Below, one piece after another: positions 54,001-63,855 of a stretch of DNA of 64,000 nt. The stretch is from Promethearchaeota archaeon (GTDB taxonomy: Archaea; Asgardarchaeota; Lokiarchaeia; Sigyniarchaeales; SOKP01): the NCBI GenBank assembly GCA_016839765.1, contig JAEOTP010000069.1, positions 50,629 to 114,628 on the forward strand. The letters run 5' to 3'. The number at the start of each line of letters is the position of its first letter. Position 1 is the first letter of the stretch. The notes beneath the pieces are model-generated. The model was not told where the DNA came from. It was given only the letters and a program-made list of their open reading frames with translations, and did no database searches. Made by a program: the position numbers and the translations under genes.

Positions 54001-54750
54001 ATGGTAAATATGCAACATGAACTATTACGAGAAGATTTAGATTTAGAGGAAGCTGAGGATCTACAAACAAAATACTATTCTATAATACAAAAACAAGAAA
54101 ATGCCCCATATAAATATCCCTCATTGAAAACTTTAAAAAGGGTTGTAGGTGTGGACATATCTTATTATGAATGGAAAGGTGAAGAGTTTGGTGTATCCTG
54201 TGCTGCTCTATGGGACATCTTCAACGAAAAGTTGGAATATTGTACACTTGTAAAGGATAAAATCAAATTTCCGTATCATGCGGGCTTTTTAGGGTTTAGA
54301 GAATGCAATTTACTTGCTCAAGCTATTAAAAAACTTCCAAAAAATTACGATCTTATTATGTGTGATGGCCATGGAATAATCCATCCAAGAAGATTTGGCG
54401 AAGCAGTTCAATTAGGATTTGCTCTGGATACACCCACAATTGGTATAGCGAAAAAATCGTATATAGGGTATTGCGAATGGAGCTTATTAAAAAGGAAGAG
54501 GGGAGATAAAAAACCTGTCTTAGCTTATGAGCCAAATCTAAGAAAAAAATCTAAACAAGAAATGTTAGGCTATGCTATATGTTTAAATGATAATATGAAA
54601 CCAGTCTTCATAAGTGTGGGATACAGAACTACATTAGATTTAGCAATAAAAATTGCATTAAAAACGACATTAAAGCATAGACAACCTGAACCACTTTATT
54701 TGGCTGATCATCTGTCAAAAGAAAAAGTAAAAGAAATTCTTTCTTCTTAA
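54001..54750 (+). CDS. nfi: Endonuclease V
   Basis: A 249-residue DNA/RNA repair nuclease. The family motifs are all present: RVVGVDISYY with the first catalytic Asp, IKFPYHAGFLGFREC (normally YxPGxLxFRE; here Ala replaces Pro), DLIMCDGHGIIHPRRFGEAVQLGFALDTPTIGIAKKSYIG. Endonuclease V cleaves one base 3' of deoxyinosine. ATG start at 54001, single gene. The Pro to Ala change is next to the wedge region but the acidic residues are kept, so activity is expected. Confidence 0.9.
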   Translation: MVNMQHELLREDLDLEEAEDLQTKYYSIIQKQENAPYKYPSLKTLKRVVGVDISYYEWKGEEFGVSCAALWDIFNEKLEYCTLVKDKIKFPYHAGFLGFRECNLLAQAIKKLPKNYDLIMCDGHGIIHPRRFGEAVQLGFALDTPTIGIAKKSYIGYCEWSLLKRKRGDKKPVLAYEPNLRKKSKQEMLGYAICLNDNMKPVFISVGYRTTLDLAIKIALKTTLKHRQPEPLYLADHLSKEKVKEILSS

Positions 54751-54855
54751 TATATTACGCAGATTCATATCTATGAATTATAATTTTTCGTGAAAGGCTT
54801 GTTTCACGAAATTCTGTTATTAAGCTTTAATTGAAAATAATCAAAGACGATAATT

Positions 54856-56142
54856 TTACATATTATCTGGTTTAAATTCTAGAAGTGAAGATCCACAATA
54901 CATACAGTAATTATTCTTGATATCGTTTTCATTATGACAATATGGGCATATTAAGTATCCGTGTTTCGGTTTAGCACGAATCTCTGGCTTTTTAGGTTCT
55001 TTAAATTTATGGGGTTCATATTTTCTATTTCTACTTAAGATTACATATAAAATTAATAAAACTCCAAGAAATATTGATAAAGCTCCAACAGCAACACTTA
55101 TTATGATAATAAAACTATTATCAGGCGGTATATATGGTGGGGGTGCATTAATTGAAAAGTATTGAATTTCTGATGCATATATTGTTCCAAGTGAATCATT
55201 TCCAAACACTTGAATATTGTGAACACCATTTGTCGGTAAAGGAAGTGTAGTATTCCCCACTATCGTCTTAGTGGTTAATCCATCTAAGGAATACCCCATC
55301 CAATCTAATGGCGTTCTGTTTACAAAACTCAGCAATAAACCTTCATTGAGATTATCTCCAATATTATAATTAGGATCCCATGAATAACCTACTGCATCTA
55401 TATAGTTGAATACGTTATCAGACCACGTTCTCATATCAAATTTAGTAATTGAAGTTGTGGTTGTACTTCTAAATCCATACCCACTTCCACCATCTACGCT
55501 ATTTTCATCGATCCAAAGATGCCAATCATCAGCACAGTCGAATTGTATCCTCACGTGATACCATGTGTATCCATTATACGACCCTACTGTTGTTGGAGCA
55601 GCTCCATTATAAACAACAAGGTTGCCATCTTCCCAATAAATAACAATTGTATCTTGGGGATTTTGGTCATGTATTTGAATCATTAAATAATCTCCTGAAT
55701 TATGTGGATAGTCTAAATAAATATAACACTCAATTATTCCGGTAGTTTGACTTGAAAATGTGTTAGATACTATTGTAGCTCCTCCACCTCCTCCTGCGTC
55801 TTTTAATTCAACTACCTTGTTATGCCCATCCATTTCTTCAACTACCTGGACAAATCCGGTGTAAGACGTAAAGAAAGACCACTCCTCTGGTATAATCCAA
55901 ATTTCATCATTTTCAAATCCGTAAGTAGCAGGATAATATCCGCTCATTGGCTCTGTATATGTTTTACTTTCTGGAGTAATAATTGAAATTTCATTATCAC
56001 TTGTTTGAAATGAATTATCTCCTTTACAATTAAGTTCAAAATTCTTGTTGAAACTGATGTTATTATTAATAAAACTACAACTAAAGGTAAAAACTACAAC
56101 AAGAAAGAATATAATAATTATAATATTCTTTTTTCCATTCAT
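54856..56142 (-). CDS. LamG-like secreted/surface protein with C-terminal membrane anchor and zinc ribbon
   Basis: A 428-residue protein: N-terminal signal/membrane segment IIIIIFFLVVVFTFSCSF with a possible lipobox cysteine, one jellyroll (concanavalin/LamG-like) module at residues 60-260 (MSGYYPATYGFENDE, WYHVRIQFDCADDWHLWID, FNYIDAVGYSWDPNYNIG), an Ig-like segment, a membrane helix at about 345-370 and a cytosolic ribbon LICPYCHNENDIKNNYCMYCGSSL. Nearly the same domain, and the same tail design, occur in the 1194-residue paralogue 2 kb away. Probably displayed on the cell surface; ligand unknown. Confidence 0.75.
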   Translation of the reverse strand: MNGKKNIIIIIFFLVVVFTFSCSFINNNISFNKNFELNCKGDNSFQTSDNEISIITPESKTYTEPMSGYYPATYGFENDEIWIIPEEWSFFTSYTGFVQVVEEMDGHNKVVELKDAGGGGGATIVSNTFSSQTTGIIECYIYLDYPHNSGDYLMIQIHDQNPQDTIVIYWEDGNLVVYNGAAPTTVGSYNGYTWYHVRIQFDCADDWHLWIDENSVDGGSGYGFRSTTTTSITKFDMRTWSDNVFNYIDAVGYSWDPNYNIGDNLNEGLLLSFVNRTPLDWMGYSLDGLTTKTIVGNTTLPLPTNGVHNIQVFGNDSLGTIYASEIQYFSINAPPPYIPPDNSFIIIISVAVGALSIFLGVLLILYVILSRNRKYEPHKFKEPKKPEIRAKPKHGYLICPYCHNENDIKNNYCMYCGSSLLEFKPDNM

Positions 56143-56258
56143 GTTATTTATGGTTTTGAATTTCTGTTTTGAACGATTGTCTTAATATAAAATGAATAGG
56201 TAAATATATAAAGATTTTTCTAAGAATGTGAATTATTCAAAATATAAAAGAAAAAAAA

Positions 56259-57227
56259 TTATGTTGTAGGTTGAGCCCTTGTTATTATTTGAAGTGTTAA
56301 AAATGTTAATACTTCATTAAAATTTGACCTATTTATTTTGGGCATTTTGAAATAATGGGCTCCAATTGATTCTGCTAAAGATTGTCCTTCTTTCCATGAT
56401 ACTAATTTTGATTCTCCTGTTTCAATTAGAATTCTTGGCATCTCAACGGTAATTTTTGACTTTTTCTTTAGTTTGAATTTTAAGTCTGTTGCTCCCTTCA
56501 ATTCAGAAAAATATAATTTAATCTTTTCAAAAGACGCTGGATTATTATTATCATATGCAAATATTGCCCCACAACTACCTTTATAATAATTAGGCCTGAT
56601 AGACCTAAACTTAATATCACCTGACATATTCCACAAGTGTAATTTGACTAAAGTATTTTCCAAGACATTTCTTTCTGTCAATAAAAATTCAACTCCAATA
56701 GTTTGAGGCGTATATAGTTGGGTTTTAAAAAGTGGTGTAATTAATTCGTTTTTAAAAGGCACATCGAAACCTAGTAATATTATTTTGAGGGTAAAATCGA
56801 ATTTAACTCCCCACTCTTCAAAATAGGTTAAAAATCTTTTATATCTCTGAATTTTTTTACGTAATTCATACAATTGACTTCTCGCTGTGCTTGAGAGTTT
56901 TAATCCTGTAGCCCGGCGAATAACAGCTTCAGCTTGTCCTTGGCTGATGGTTTTATCAAATCTTAGATATAAATCATAAGCAATTTTTGAGATAACCCAA
57001 TCTAAATTGAATTTATTTAATAGATGTTGAATGCCTTTCCTTAAATTTTTATTTATGTTAGGGAATTCATTTTCATTAATGGAAATATTACTATATATAT
57101 CGATCTTACCTTCTCTAAATAAATCTTCTATTGTGTAATTAATTTTTGAAAGAAAGTTCTCCAAATTTTCTAATTGAGACTCGTTTAATTGATCATTTTT
57201 ATTTTTACCAACTTGAGTCATTTTCAA
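56259..57227 (-). CDS. Ras-superfamily-like pseudo-GTPase with helical N-terminal domain
   Basis: A 322-residue protein. Residues 10-140 are helical (QAEAVIRRATGLKLSSTARSQLYELRKKIQRY). Residues 145-320 follow the Ras/Rab order: FTLKIILLGFDVPFKNELI at the P-loop, TPQTIGVEFLL at switch I, LVKLHLWNMSGDIKFRSIRPNYYKGSCGAIFAYD for the WDTAGQ-type region, then ETGESKLVSWKEGQSLAESIGAHYFKMP. The P-loop GxxxxGK[ST] is altered to GFDVPFKN and the NKxD base-specificity motif is missing, so nucleotide binding is doubtful. It lies between the two LamG-like genes on the same strand. Confidence 0.75.
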   Translation of the reverse strand: MKMTQVGKNKNDQLNESQLENLENFLSKINYTIEDLFREGKIDIYSNISINENEFPNINKNLRKGIQHLLNKFNLDWVISKIAYDLYLRFDKTISQGQAEAVIRRATGLKLSSTARSQLYELRKKIQRYKRFLTYFEEWGVKFDFTLKIILLGFDVPFKNELITPLFKTQLYTPQTIGVEFLLTERNVLENTLVKLHLWNMSGDIKFRSIRPNYYKGSCGAIFAYDNNNPASFEKIKLYFSELKGATDLKFKLKKKSKITVEMPRILIETGESKLVSWKEGQSLAESIGAHYFKMPKINRSNFNEVLTFLTLQIITRAQPTT

Positions 57228-57399
57228 TCACTTAAGATTATTTTATATATTTTTTGTCCACATTATTTTTATATGTCCAATTAAGATTACTATGTCCATG
57301 ATAAAGATGGACATTTTCCTATTTAAATCTTTGTCAAAAAATTTAAAAAATTATAAATTTAAAGAAAAAAAAATTTGATTTTTGAATTAGAATATAATA

Positions 57400-57858
57400 T
57401 TATTTTAAGAGGAATTGAATCTTAGTTTGTAGTTTATTCGGTGGAGTTTTATCTGGGTCATTTAAATAGAATTCATAGGCAATTCCAGAGGGTTTGTACC
57501 CATTATCGTCAACCCATTTAGTAAGTGTGTTATAAGCTGGTTCTATTTCGTTATAAGGACCTGTATGGATACAACTAGCATATTTTCCAGCTGGAATCTC
57601 CCTTGGTTTAATATCACCCTTTTCAGGAAGTTTGGTAGCAACTGGAAATCCAATTTCTACCTCTAAATTCTGCATATCCATATTAAAATAGGCAGTATAA
57701 GGAGCTCCAACTGGATTTTCTCCTAATTCTCCCATATACTGCATAATTCTCATATATGCTTCTCCCAATGCTTGGGGTAAACTTTGAGCTGAAGCTATTT
57801 TACGGATAGATAAAGCATGCTGGACTTTTTTCTCTTCTACTTCACAATTATGCGACAT
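57400..57858 (-). CDS. GyrI-like small-molecule-binding domain protein
   Basis: A 152-residue stand-alone GyrI/AraC-effector-binding domain: ASAQSLPQALGEAYMRIMQYMGELGENPVGAPYTAYF, VEIGFPVATKLPEKGDI and YASCIHTGPYNEIEPAYNTLTKWVDDNGYKPSGIAYEFYL. The SHS2-type fold binds small hydrophobic or cationic compounds, and stand-alone versions can act as hydrolases or sensors. No DNA-binding domain is attached. ATG at 57858. Confidence 0.85.
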   Translation of the reverse strand: MSHNCEVEEKKVQHALSIRKIASAQSLPQALGEAYMRIMQYMGELGENPVGAPYTAYFNMDMQNLEVEIGFPVATKLPEKGDIKPREIPAGKYASCIHTGPYNEIEPAYNTLTKWVDDNGYKPSGIAYEFYLNDPDKTPPNKLQTKIQFLLK

Positions 57859-57995
57859 AAAAATTTCGGCCTAAGTTTTTTCTTTAAAATATATATTAGT
57901 TGCTTCAGTTGGTTATTGAAGCTATAATTTTTTAATATAATTTCCAATTATAATTATAATACAGAATAAAATTAGTAATTTGATAATTAAATAAA

Positions 57996-60900
57996 TTATT
58001 CTTCTCTAGGTTTAAAATCTGCAAGTGAAGCTCCACAATATATACAGTAATTATCCTTGATATGGGTTTCACTATGGCAATATGGGCACTTTCTATACAT
58101 ATCTTTTACTTCAACAGGAGCTTTTAGCTTTTTAGGCTTTGGGGGTCGAGCATTCCTCTTTCTAACTAAAGTTATGATTAAAAAAAGTGCTCCTACTGCA
58201 ATAAATACGCCAATGGCAACACTGATGATGATAATGAGAGTATTATCAGGTGGAATATACGGTGGAGTACTTTTTTGAACAATTACATCCTCGTAATCCA
58301 TGTTTCCTGCTTTATCTCTCACGTAAAATCTAATTGTGATGGCCCCATCTGGCGCAGCATTCCATGCGGTTGAATCTATATACCCGGTGTACTGTGAAAT
58401 ATCATAATTGGTTAAACCACCATCGAGGGTATACCACATAGCATCGATATTAAGCTCATCAACAGAAATATTAAAACTTGGAGGTATAATTGTAAATTGA
58501 GCACCAAATGAAGGAGTATTAATAGTAATGACTGGATCAGTAATATCTTTGTTGATATTAATCTCAGCATAATTAAAACCTCCAAACGTATCATTTACAT
58601 AGAACCGAATTGTAATTGGCCCCTCACCTTGGCCATCCCATTCGGTCTGATTTATGGTCCCCGATGATCCTATGAAAGTAATATTCGTCCCGCCACCATC
58701 TAATGTATACCATGTAGTAATTTGATAGAAAGCTGTTATCGAAATACTAAAAGTTGGCGCAATATTACTGTAAAATTCATTATTTGAAGGTGTTATAATG
58801 TTAATGGATGGTGGGGGAACATTAATTGAAAAAAATCGAACTTCTGATTCATATATAGTTCCTAAAGAATCATTTCCGAACACCTGAATAGAATGAGAGC
58901 CATCACCCAAGAATGGAATTGTTAAATCTCCCAGTATCGTCTTATTGGTTAATCTATCTAAAGAATATCCCATCCAATCAAGTGTAGTTCTATTCATAAA
59001 ACTAAGTAACAATCCTTCAATAGAGTTATCTCTAATATTATAGTTTGGGTCCCACGAAAATCCAATAGCATCTATATAAAACAAACCTGTAGTTCCCCAA
59101 GCGGATCGAATTTCAAGACGATCTGCATCTAATGCATCAGTATGCGTGTAAGAATAATCATCTGCTTCTAAAATTCCATTAATATACACGTCCACAGTCT
59201 TCGTGGTTCCATTCCAACTAATACTGATGTGATACCACTGATCATCATAAAATGTTGGTCCAAAAGTCTGCCAACCACCTGGAGCACTATTGATATTAAA
59301 CCTGTTGTTATTATATTGGCTAACGTATGAATCGATGCCTAATACTGTTATGTATCTTGTTAAGCTAGTGTCGAGTAGTGAAATCCAAATTGGACAATTC
59401 CCGCTCTCTTTATATACCCATAACTCAATTATTCCGGAATTATGGTCGTCACTAAATAATTGATAAATTCCTGGATCATCGCCAGTGGAACCTGCGTTAT
59501 CGTTAACTTCTAACACTTTCTTATGACCGGCTTTCTCAGAAATTACTCTAACAGTACCAATACCAGGATCCCATCTTAACCACCCATTTGGCTCAACTCC
59601 ATTAATGTCATTCTCAAACCCATAAGTCGCAGGATAATAACCACTCATTGGTTCTGTGTATGTTTTATTTTCTGGAGTAATAATACTAATCATAGGGAGA
59701 TCAAGAGTAAAATGCCTTAGATTCGATGCATACATTGTTCCAAGTGAGTCATTTCCAAACACTTGAATATTGTGAGATCCATTTGCTGGTAAAGGAAGAG
59801 TAATATTTCCCAATATTGTCTTATTGGTTAGCCCATTTAAAGAATATCCTATCCAATCTAACCTCGGATAGTTATCAAAACTAAGCAATAAACCTTGATC
59901 GAGATTAGTTCCAATATTATAATTAGGATCCCATGAATAACCTACTGCATCTATATAGTTGAATACGTTATCAGACCATGTTCTCATATCAAATTTAGTA
60001 ATTGATGTTGTGGTTGCGCTTCTAAATCCGTACCCACTTCCACCATCTACGCTATTGTCATCAATCCAAAGATGCCAATCATCAGCACAATCGAATTGTA
60101 CCCTCACGTGATACCACGTATATGCATTATACGACCCTACTATTGTTGGAGTAGTTCCATCATAAACAATAAGATTACCATCTTCCCAATAAATAACAAT
60201 CGTGTCTTGTGGGTTTTGGTCATGTATTTGAATCATTAAATAATCTCCTGAATTATGTGGATAGTCTAAATAAATATAGCACTCGATTGTTCCAGTAGTT
60301 TGACTCGAAAATGTGTTAGATACTATTGTAGCCCCTCCACCTCCTCCTGCGTCTTTTAATCCAACTACCTTGTTATGTCCATCCATTTCCTCAACCACTT
60401 GAGCAAATCCGGTGTAAGACGTAAAGAAAGACCACTCCTCAGGTATAACACCATTTTCATCGTTTTCAAATCCGTAAGTAGCAGGATAATACCCACTCAT
60501 CGGTTCTGTATATATTTTATTTTCTGGAGTAAGGATTTCAATATAATTAGTAATATTAATCGTAAAGTATCTTAGATTCGATGCATACATTGTTCCAAGT
60601 GAATTATTTCCAAACACTTGAATATTGTGAGCTCCATTTGCAGGTAAAGGAAGTGTAGTATTCCCCGATATTGTCTTATTGGCTAGTCCATCTAAAGAAT
60701 ATCCCTTCCAATCTAACGTAGTGCTGTTATCAAAACTAAGCATTAATCCTTCTTGCATATTATCTCCGAGATTATAATTAGGATCCCAAGACACTCCTAC
60801 CGCATCTACCCAGATATTAGTGTTTAATACATCATTATACATAGTAATATATAAGCGATTCACAGTAGTTCCTGTTGCATGATTCGTAGCGCCAATTACG

Positions 60901-61580
60901 GAACCTGCTAACGTATTATTCGTATGATAGACATAAATGTCTGAAGTATCTGAAATCATGTTCCAATCTACCCTTAATCGATACCACTTATTAGCCTCTG
61001 CAGGACAGATCGACTGATATTTGCTTCCATCATAATACTTCCACTCGTTTGAAACTATCCGTACAGTTACTTTAGCATCTGCATTATCTTTAATTTCTGC
61101 AGCATAAATGTAAAATGGTACAGGATCAGCATCGTCAAAGTTAATCCAATATTCTACTGTTCCCGTAGCCAAAGCTGCAAATTCTAAAAGACCACAGCCT
61201 TGGTTATTTGGAGATGATTGGGATCGCATATGTAAAACTTTTTTATGCTGATCTTTTTCTTGTATAACTTCAACCACACCAGAACCTAAGGATGCATCTG
61301 TCCAACCCTGTGGTAAACTTCCGATCTCGTCATTTTCGAACCCATATGTCCCAGGATAATACCCACTCATCGGTTTTTTGTAAGTAGTATTTTCTGGAGT
61401 AATTATTGAAATTTCATTATCACTTGATCTCACGGAATTTTTCTCGTGATAATCTTGCTCTGGTGTTCTAGGAATTATTAAATTACATCCAAATAAAATT
61501 AAACCACTCAATGATATTAAAGAGAGCAGTAAAACTAGTCTACTTATAGGTATCTTATTTTTTAGTATAGTTTTCACCAC
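57996..61580 (-). CDS. Multidomain LamG-like surface protein with C-terminal membrane anchor and zinc ribbon
   Basis: A 1194-residue protein. The N-terminus RLVLLLSLISLSGLILFGCNL is a signal peptide with a lipobox-like LFGC. Three LamG-like modules follow (about residues 60-340, 350-630 and 640-880), each opening with MSGYYPxTYGFEND and containing DAxGxSWDPNYN; two Ig-like repeats come next (WYTLDGGGTNITF and WYTLDGGLTNYDI, each ending ITIRFYVxD), then a membrane helix near 1125-1150 and a ribbon KCPYCHSETHIKDNYCIYCGASL. The middle module is almost identical to that of the 428-residue paralogue. A likely adhesin or surface receptor. Confidence 0.8.
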   Translation of the reverse strand: MVKTILKNKIPISRLVLLLSLISLSGLILFGCNLIIPRTPEQDYHEKNSVRSSDNEISIITPENTTYKKPMSGYYPGTYGFENDEIGSLPQGWTDASLGSGVVEVIQEKDQHKKVLHMRSQSSPNNQGCGLLEFAALATGTVEYWINFDDADPVPFYIYAAEIKDNADAKVTVRIVSNEWKYYDGSKYQSICPAEANKWYRLRVDWNMISDTSDIYVYHTNNTLAGSVIGATNHATGTTVNRLYITMYNDVLNTNIWVDAVGVSWDPNYNLGDNMQEGLMLSFDNSTTLDWKGYSLDGLANKTISGNTTLPLPANGAHNIQVFGNNSLGTMYASNLRYFTINITNYIEILTPENKIYTEPMSGYYPATYGFENDENGVIPEEWSFFTSYTGFAQVVEEMDGHNKVVGLKDAGGGGGATIVSNTFSSQTTGTIECYIYLDYPHNSGDYLMIQIHDQNPQDTIVIYWEDGNLIVYDGTTPTIVGSYNAYTWYHVRVQFDCADDWHLWIDDNSVDGGSGYGFRSATTTSITKFDMRTWSDNVFNYIDAVGYSWDPNYNIGTNLDQGLLLSFDNYPRLDWIGYSLNGLTNKTILGNITLPLPANGSHNIQVFGNDSLGTMYASNLRHFTLDLPMISIITPENKTYTEPMSGYYPATYGFENDINGVEPNGWLRWDPGIGTVRVISEKAGHKKVLEVNDNAGSTGDDPGIYQLFSDDHNSGIIELWVYKESGNCPIWISLLDTSLTRYITVLGIDSYVSQYNNNRFNINSAPGGWQTFGPTFYDDQWYHISISWNGTTKTVDVYINGILEADDYSYTHTDALDADRLEIRSAWGTTGLFYIDAIGFSWDPNYNIRDNSIEGLLLSFMNRTTLDWMGYSLDRLTNKTILGDLTIPFLGDGSHSIQVFGNDSLGTIYESEVRFFSINVPPPSINIITPSNNEFYSNIAPTFSISITAFYQITTWYTLDGGGTNITFIGSSGTINQTEWDGQGEGPITIRFYVNDTFGGFNYAEININKDITDPVITINTPSFGAQFTIIPPSFNISVDELNIDAMWYTLDGGLTNYDISQYTGYIDSTAWNAAPDGAITIRFYVRDKAGNMDYEDVIVQKSTPPYIPPDNTLIIIISVAIGVFIAVGALFLIITLVRKRNARPPKPKKLKAPVEVKDMYRKCPYCHSETHIKDNYCIYCGASLADFKPREE

Positions 61581-61763
61581 AAATTTTTGTTTTTTATTGG
61601 ATAAATTTAATTGGTTACAATATTATATAAAAATTTTTATAGAATTAAGAAATCCTCCATTGAACGAGGAATTCAAATATCTTTTAGGAAAAGCAGAAAG
61701 TCTTACTACTCTTGATGAGGCAAAAGAGTGGATAGGTGTTAGTAAAATTATAATTAGAAGGGA

Positions 61764-62591
61764 TTAACCTTCTCTTTTAATTTCCTTACGAAATGCTGAC
61801 ACAAAAATTACTCCAAATATGATGACAATTATTCCAATTACTTGAATAATATCAATTTTTTCATTCAGTGCTATTAAGCTTATGATAACTGCTAAAGAAA
61901 TACTTGCAGAGGTATAACAAGGAATTGCAATGTTGGCCTTCGCCTTAGTAAATGCATATTGGGTAAAAATAAGTGTTAACACTGCCGTTAAAAAAGTAAT
62001 TAATATAAATACTATAGTTAAGACTGGATCAGGAATAGCAGTTATACGTTTTGAAACTGTTTGAAGGGCATTAAAAGTGCCTGCAGTAGTACCAATAATT
62101 AATCCGGCAGCAACGTAATCTTTCAATTTTGAAATAATAACGGCAATGACCTCAATTATTATAATTGGTAGTGAGAACGTAAGCATTAATGAAAGATTAA
62201 AGTCTTCTGCATAAATTTCTCCTGTGTTTGGATTAAAAATGTTTACAATGGTGGTTCCTATGATTATGAATATAATTCCTATAATTTGTATTTTATGAAT
62301 TTCTTCATGTAATACATAATAAGAGAATAGGATCAAAACCAATAATCCAATTCCTCCTAGAGGGGCGATAATGTTAATTGGTGCAAAAAATAAAGCAGCC
62401 CATTGAACAAAAAAATATGTTGTAGTTAAGACAGTTCCAAAAACCCACGTACCAGTATGTTTGCTCTTAATTGACTTATCAATTTTTAGACCCTCAATTG
62501 CATATTTTTGGATTCCTTTTCCTAAGTAAAGCAGAACGTATGCTAGTATACCTATAATTAAACCTATAAAAACCATAAATTCAGAACTCAT
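61764..62591 (-). CDS. EamA/NIPA-like membrane transporter
   Basis: A 275-residue protein with nine or so membrane helices, short loops and two inverted halves as in the drug/metabolite transporter superfamily. The segment WAALFFAPINIIAPLGGIGLLVLILFSYYVLHEEIHKIQIIGIIFIIIGTTIVNIF matches NIPA-type magnesium transporters (APLGxxGLL, LxExIhxxQxxGxxxIxxG). Transported ion not proven. ATG at 62591, 22 bases downstream of the DsrE-like stop, so likely one transcript. Confidence 0.8.
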   Translation of the reverse strand: MSSEFMVFIGLIIGILAYVLLYLGKGIQKYAIEGLKIDKSIKSKHTGTWVFGTVLTTTYFFVQWAALFFAPINIIAPLGGIGLLVLILFSYYVLHEEIHKIQIIGIIFIIIGTTIVNIFNPNTGEIYAEDFNLSLMLTFSLPIIIIEVIAVIISKLKDYVAAGLIIGTTAGTFNALQTVSKRITAIPDPVLTIVFILITFLTAVLTLIFTQYAFTKAKANIAIPCYTSASISLAVIISLIALNEKIDIIQVIGIIVIIFGVIFVSAFRKEIKREG

Positions 62592-62613
62592 AATTATGAC
62601 CTAACTTATTTAA

Positions 62614-62964
62614 TTAAAAAGTAATTATTGTATAGCCTTCTTCGATATACTTTGCCATACTTGGATGGCCCATTAACTCATTACATAGTGTAAATCCTAA
62701 CTTTTCTACTTCTTTTAAGGAACCCATTTTTTTACTACAAGCTTTACAAAAACAATCAATTAATCCTGAGTTTTTTAAATCATGATACTGCTTAAAAAAC
62801 GGATTATCTTCATTTTCAAATTCATAGGCTAATTTTGTAGCTGATCCCTCAACAATAACTTTAACATCATATCCCTTTCCAAGCATATCTAATGCGTTTA
62901 TAATTACATGAATAAAACACATAGGATCTCCATTAAATGCAAATAAAGCAAACTTCTTATTCAT
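62614..62964 (-). CDS. DsrE-like small cytoplasmic protein
   Basis: A 116-residue alpha-beta protein: ALFAFNGDPMCFIHVIINALDMLGKGYDVKVIVEGSATKL, then NSGLIDCFCKACSKKMG with three cysteines and ELMGHPSMAKYIEEGYTIITF. This matches the DsrE/DsrF-like fold found in sulfur-relay and peroxide-related proteins; the CFCKAC motif may be the reactive site. It precedes the transporter gene. Biological role unknown. Confidence 0.75.
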   Translation of the reverse strand: MNKKFALFAFNGDPMCFIHVIINALDMLGKGYDVKVIVEGSATKLAYEFENEDNPFFKQYHDLKNSGLIDCFCKACSKKMGSLKEVEKLGFTLCNELMGHPSMAKYIEEGYTIITF

Positions 62965-63016
62965 CTCAAACTCGTTTAAAATATTATTATTTTAATAAAA
63001 AATTATTGTCGTCATT

Positions 63017-63817
63017 TTATTTAATGTTTAATCTTTTTTTACATAGTTCAATAGCACTGGGATTATTATCAGTTCCTATCCAATATCTATTTAGCTTTTT
63101 AGCTACTGCTAACGTAGTACCCGCACCACAAAAGAAATCCGCGACTAATTCTCCTTCATTTGAAGAAGCCAATATTATACGTTCTAATAAGCTCTCAGGT
63201 TTTTGTGTAGGATATCCAAGATAATCTTTTGATCGTGTAGCCGTTTGAAATGAATATATATCGTTCCAAACGTCTCCAATTAAATTTCCTGGCCTTTCAT
63301 CAAGATATTGTTTTCCTCCTCTTCTTTTTCGATACAAACGCCCCTCTTCATCTGTGTATCTAAACATTTTTTTAATATATTCTTGATTATATGGAACATA
63401 CTGTTTATTAAAAGTGAAATCTTCTGAATTAGTATAATAGAGTATTGTATCGTGCTGACGAACCCATCCCTTCACTTGACTTTTAAATCCCGACACGCTT
63501 CCTACATTCCAAATAATTTCCCGTCTAAAATTTTCTCGACCAAAAATTTTATCACATAAAGGCTTTAAATCAAAGATCGCACTAGCATCACAATGAAGGT
63601 AAAAACTTCCTGTAGGTTTTAAAATACGATGCATTTCTATTGTTCTTACTCTCATAAATTCTAAATAAGCTTCTAGGGATTCCCATTTGTCTGAAAACTC
63701 TTCATAATCTACTCCACTATAAAAAGGAGGATCAATATAAATTAAATCAATCAATCCGGAATCTGACTTCTTTAAGAACTCCAAGTTATCTATTAAATAG
63801 ACAGAATTGAGTTTCAT
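63017..63817 (-). CDS. Site-specific DNA methyltransferase (N4/N6, beta-class order)
   Basis: A 266-residue amino-methyltransferase. DLIYIDPPFYSG (DPPF, residues 29-32) is the catalytic motif IV; LVADFFCGAGTTLAVAKKLNRYWIGTDNN at the C-terminus is the SAM-binding FxGxG motif, so the order catalytic-then-SAM indicates the beta class. LGYPTQKPESLLERII is also typical of these enzymes. It is divergent, 38 bases away, from a gene cut off by the window end that could be the cognate nuclease or an unrelated gene. Could be part of a restriction-modification system or an orphan methylase. Confidence 0.88.
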   Translation of the reverse strand: MKLNSVYLIDNLEFLKKSDSGLIDLIYIDPPFYSGVDYEEFSDKWESLEAYLEFMRVRTIEMHRILKPTGSFYLHCDASAIFDLKPLCDKIFGRENFRREIIWNVGSVSGFKSQVKGWVRQHDTILYYTNSEDFTFNKQYVPYNQEYIKKMFRYTDEEGRLYRKRRGGKQYLDERPGNLIGDVWNDIYSFQTATRSKDYLGYPTQKPESLLERIILASSNEGELVADFFCGAGTTLAVAKKLNRYWIGTDNNPSAIELCKKRLNIK

Positions 63818-63855
63818 AGGAGGATTAAATACAATTGAAACTTTATTAAATTATT

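Noticed and set aside
61660-61767. 35-codon plus-strand ORF (LNEEFKYLLGKAESLTTLDEAKEW)
   Set aside because: Composition looks protein-like, but it has a TTG start without a ribosome-binding site and overlaps the transporter gene end; possibly a gene remnant, not enough to call.
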